Made by a program: the position numbers and the translations under genes
Part shown: positions 5,510-5,573 of the stretch, in pieces
Numbering within the stretch: position 1 is the stretch's first letter
Layout: each line of letters begins with the position of its first letter
The notes under the pieces: model-generated
The model's input: only the letters and a program-made list of their open reading frames with translations
What the model was told of the DNA's origin: nothing
Databases searched by the model: none
NCBI GenBank assembly: GCA_017430155.1
Contig: JAFRNO010000647.1
Location: forward strand, 1-5,573
Reading direction: 5' to 3'
Length of the DNA stretch: 5,573 nt
Origin: Kiritimatiellia bacterium
Lineage (GTDB): Bacteria; Verrucomicrobiota; Kiritimatiellia; RFP12; UBA1067

Positions 5510-5573
5510 ATGAGCGCAAAAGCAAAGAAACCAGCGGCCCAGAAACCGGCTGCCAAGAAGCCCGCCGCGAAGA
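5510..5573 (+). CDS. Start of a Lys/Pro/Ala-rich repeat protein (partial, cut by window end)
   Basis: Only 21 codons are visible. The product starts MSAKAKK and then repeats a five-residue unit KPAAQ, KPAAK, KPAAK, so 7 Lys, 8 Ala and 3 Pro fill the segment. Such basic, disordered low-complexity tails are known from bacterial histone H1-like proteins, from HU proteins with tails, and as N-terminal extensions on small regulators such as DksA/TraR-type proteins. The folded part lies outside the window, so no function is assigned; nucleic-acid binding is the most natural guess. The gene begins 31 nt after the greA stop on the same strand with a strong Shine-Dalgarno, so it is probably co-transcribed with greA. 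Confidence 0.75.
   Translation, partial: MSAKAKKPAAQKPAAKKPAAK

Noticed and set aside
3241..5556. A 771-codon open frame on the minus strand across all of greA
   Set aside because: It is the antisense shadow of a GC-rich gene: Arg/Leu/Val/His-rich with no recognisable domain, while the plus frame has a clear Gre domain.

Overview
The window is high-GC bacterial DNA (about 60-65% by eye, codons mostly ending in G or C). It is densely coding, with two leftward and three rightward genes. The best taxonomic clue is the oversized GreA at 3283-5478: a Gre factor preceded by more than 550 extra residues. From memory, chlamydial GreA is also about 700 residues long, and similar long forms occur elsewhere in the PVC superphylum. 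With the GC content and a uronate isomerase, I infer a Verrucomicrobiota/Kiritimatiellota/Lentisphaerota-type organism, perhaps a gut or polysaccharide-degrading lineage. This is inference; no marker RNA is present.

Left part (1-1633, minus strand): two adjacent glycosyltransferase genes. The upstream one (779-1633) is a GT2-like GT-A enzyme. The downstream one (1-768) is a different DxD glycosyltransferase whose C-terminus is cut by the window edge. They are 10 nt apart, and the ribosome binding site of the second overlaps the stop codon of the first. They are probably co-transcribed and translationally coupled, and likely serve a surface-glycan locus.

Divergent intergenic region (1634-1794): a short palindrome, two tandem direct repeats, a strong extended -10 promoter and a Shine-Dalgarno for the rightward gene, and a weaker -10-like element facing left next to the glycosyltransferase start. 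This is the main regulatory region of the window.

Centre (1795-3198, plus strand): uxaC, uronate isomerase, complete at 467 residues with the family motifs. It performs the first step of glucuronate/galacturonate catabolism. No other uronate gene is visible.

Right part (3199-5573, plus strand): an 84-bp spacer with a GC-rich hairpin that overlaps a plausible promoter, then the long greA (731 residues), then after 31 nt and a strong Shine-Dalgarno the start of a gene encoding a Lys/Pro/Ala-rich repeat protein, cut by the window end. No tRNA, rRNA, CRISPR array or insertion sequence was seen.

The most interesting items are the composite architecture of GreA (N-terminal helical region, Tudor/CarD-like barrel, long helical region, catalytic Gre coiled coil and C-terminal domain), the repeat-bearing operator-like region upstream of uxaC, and the KPAAK-type tail encoded directly downstream of greA. 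I found no clear evidence for an entirely undescribed defence or mobile system.
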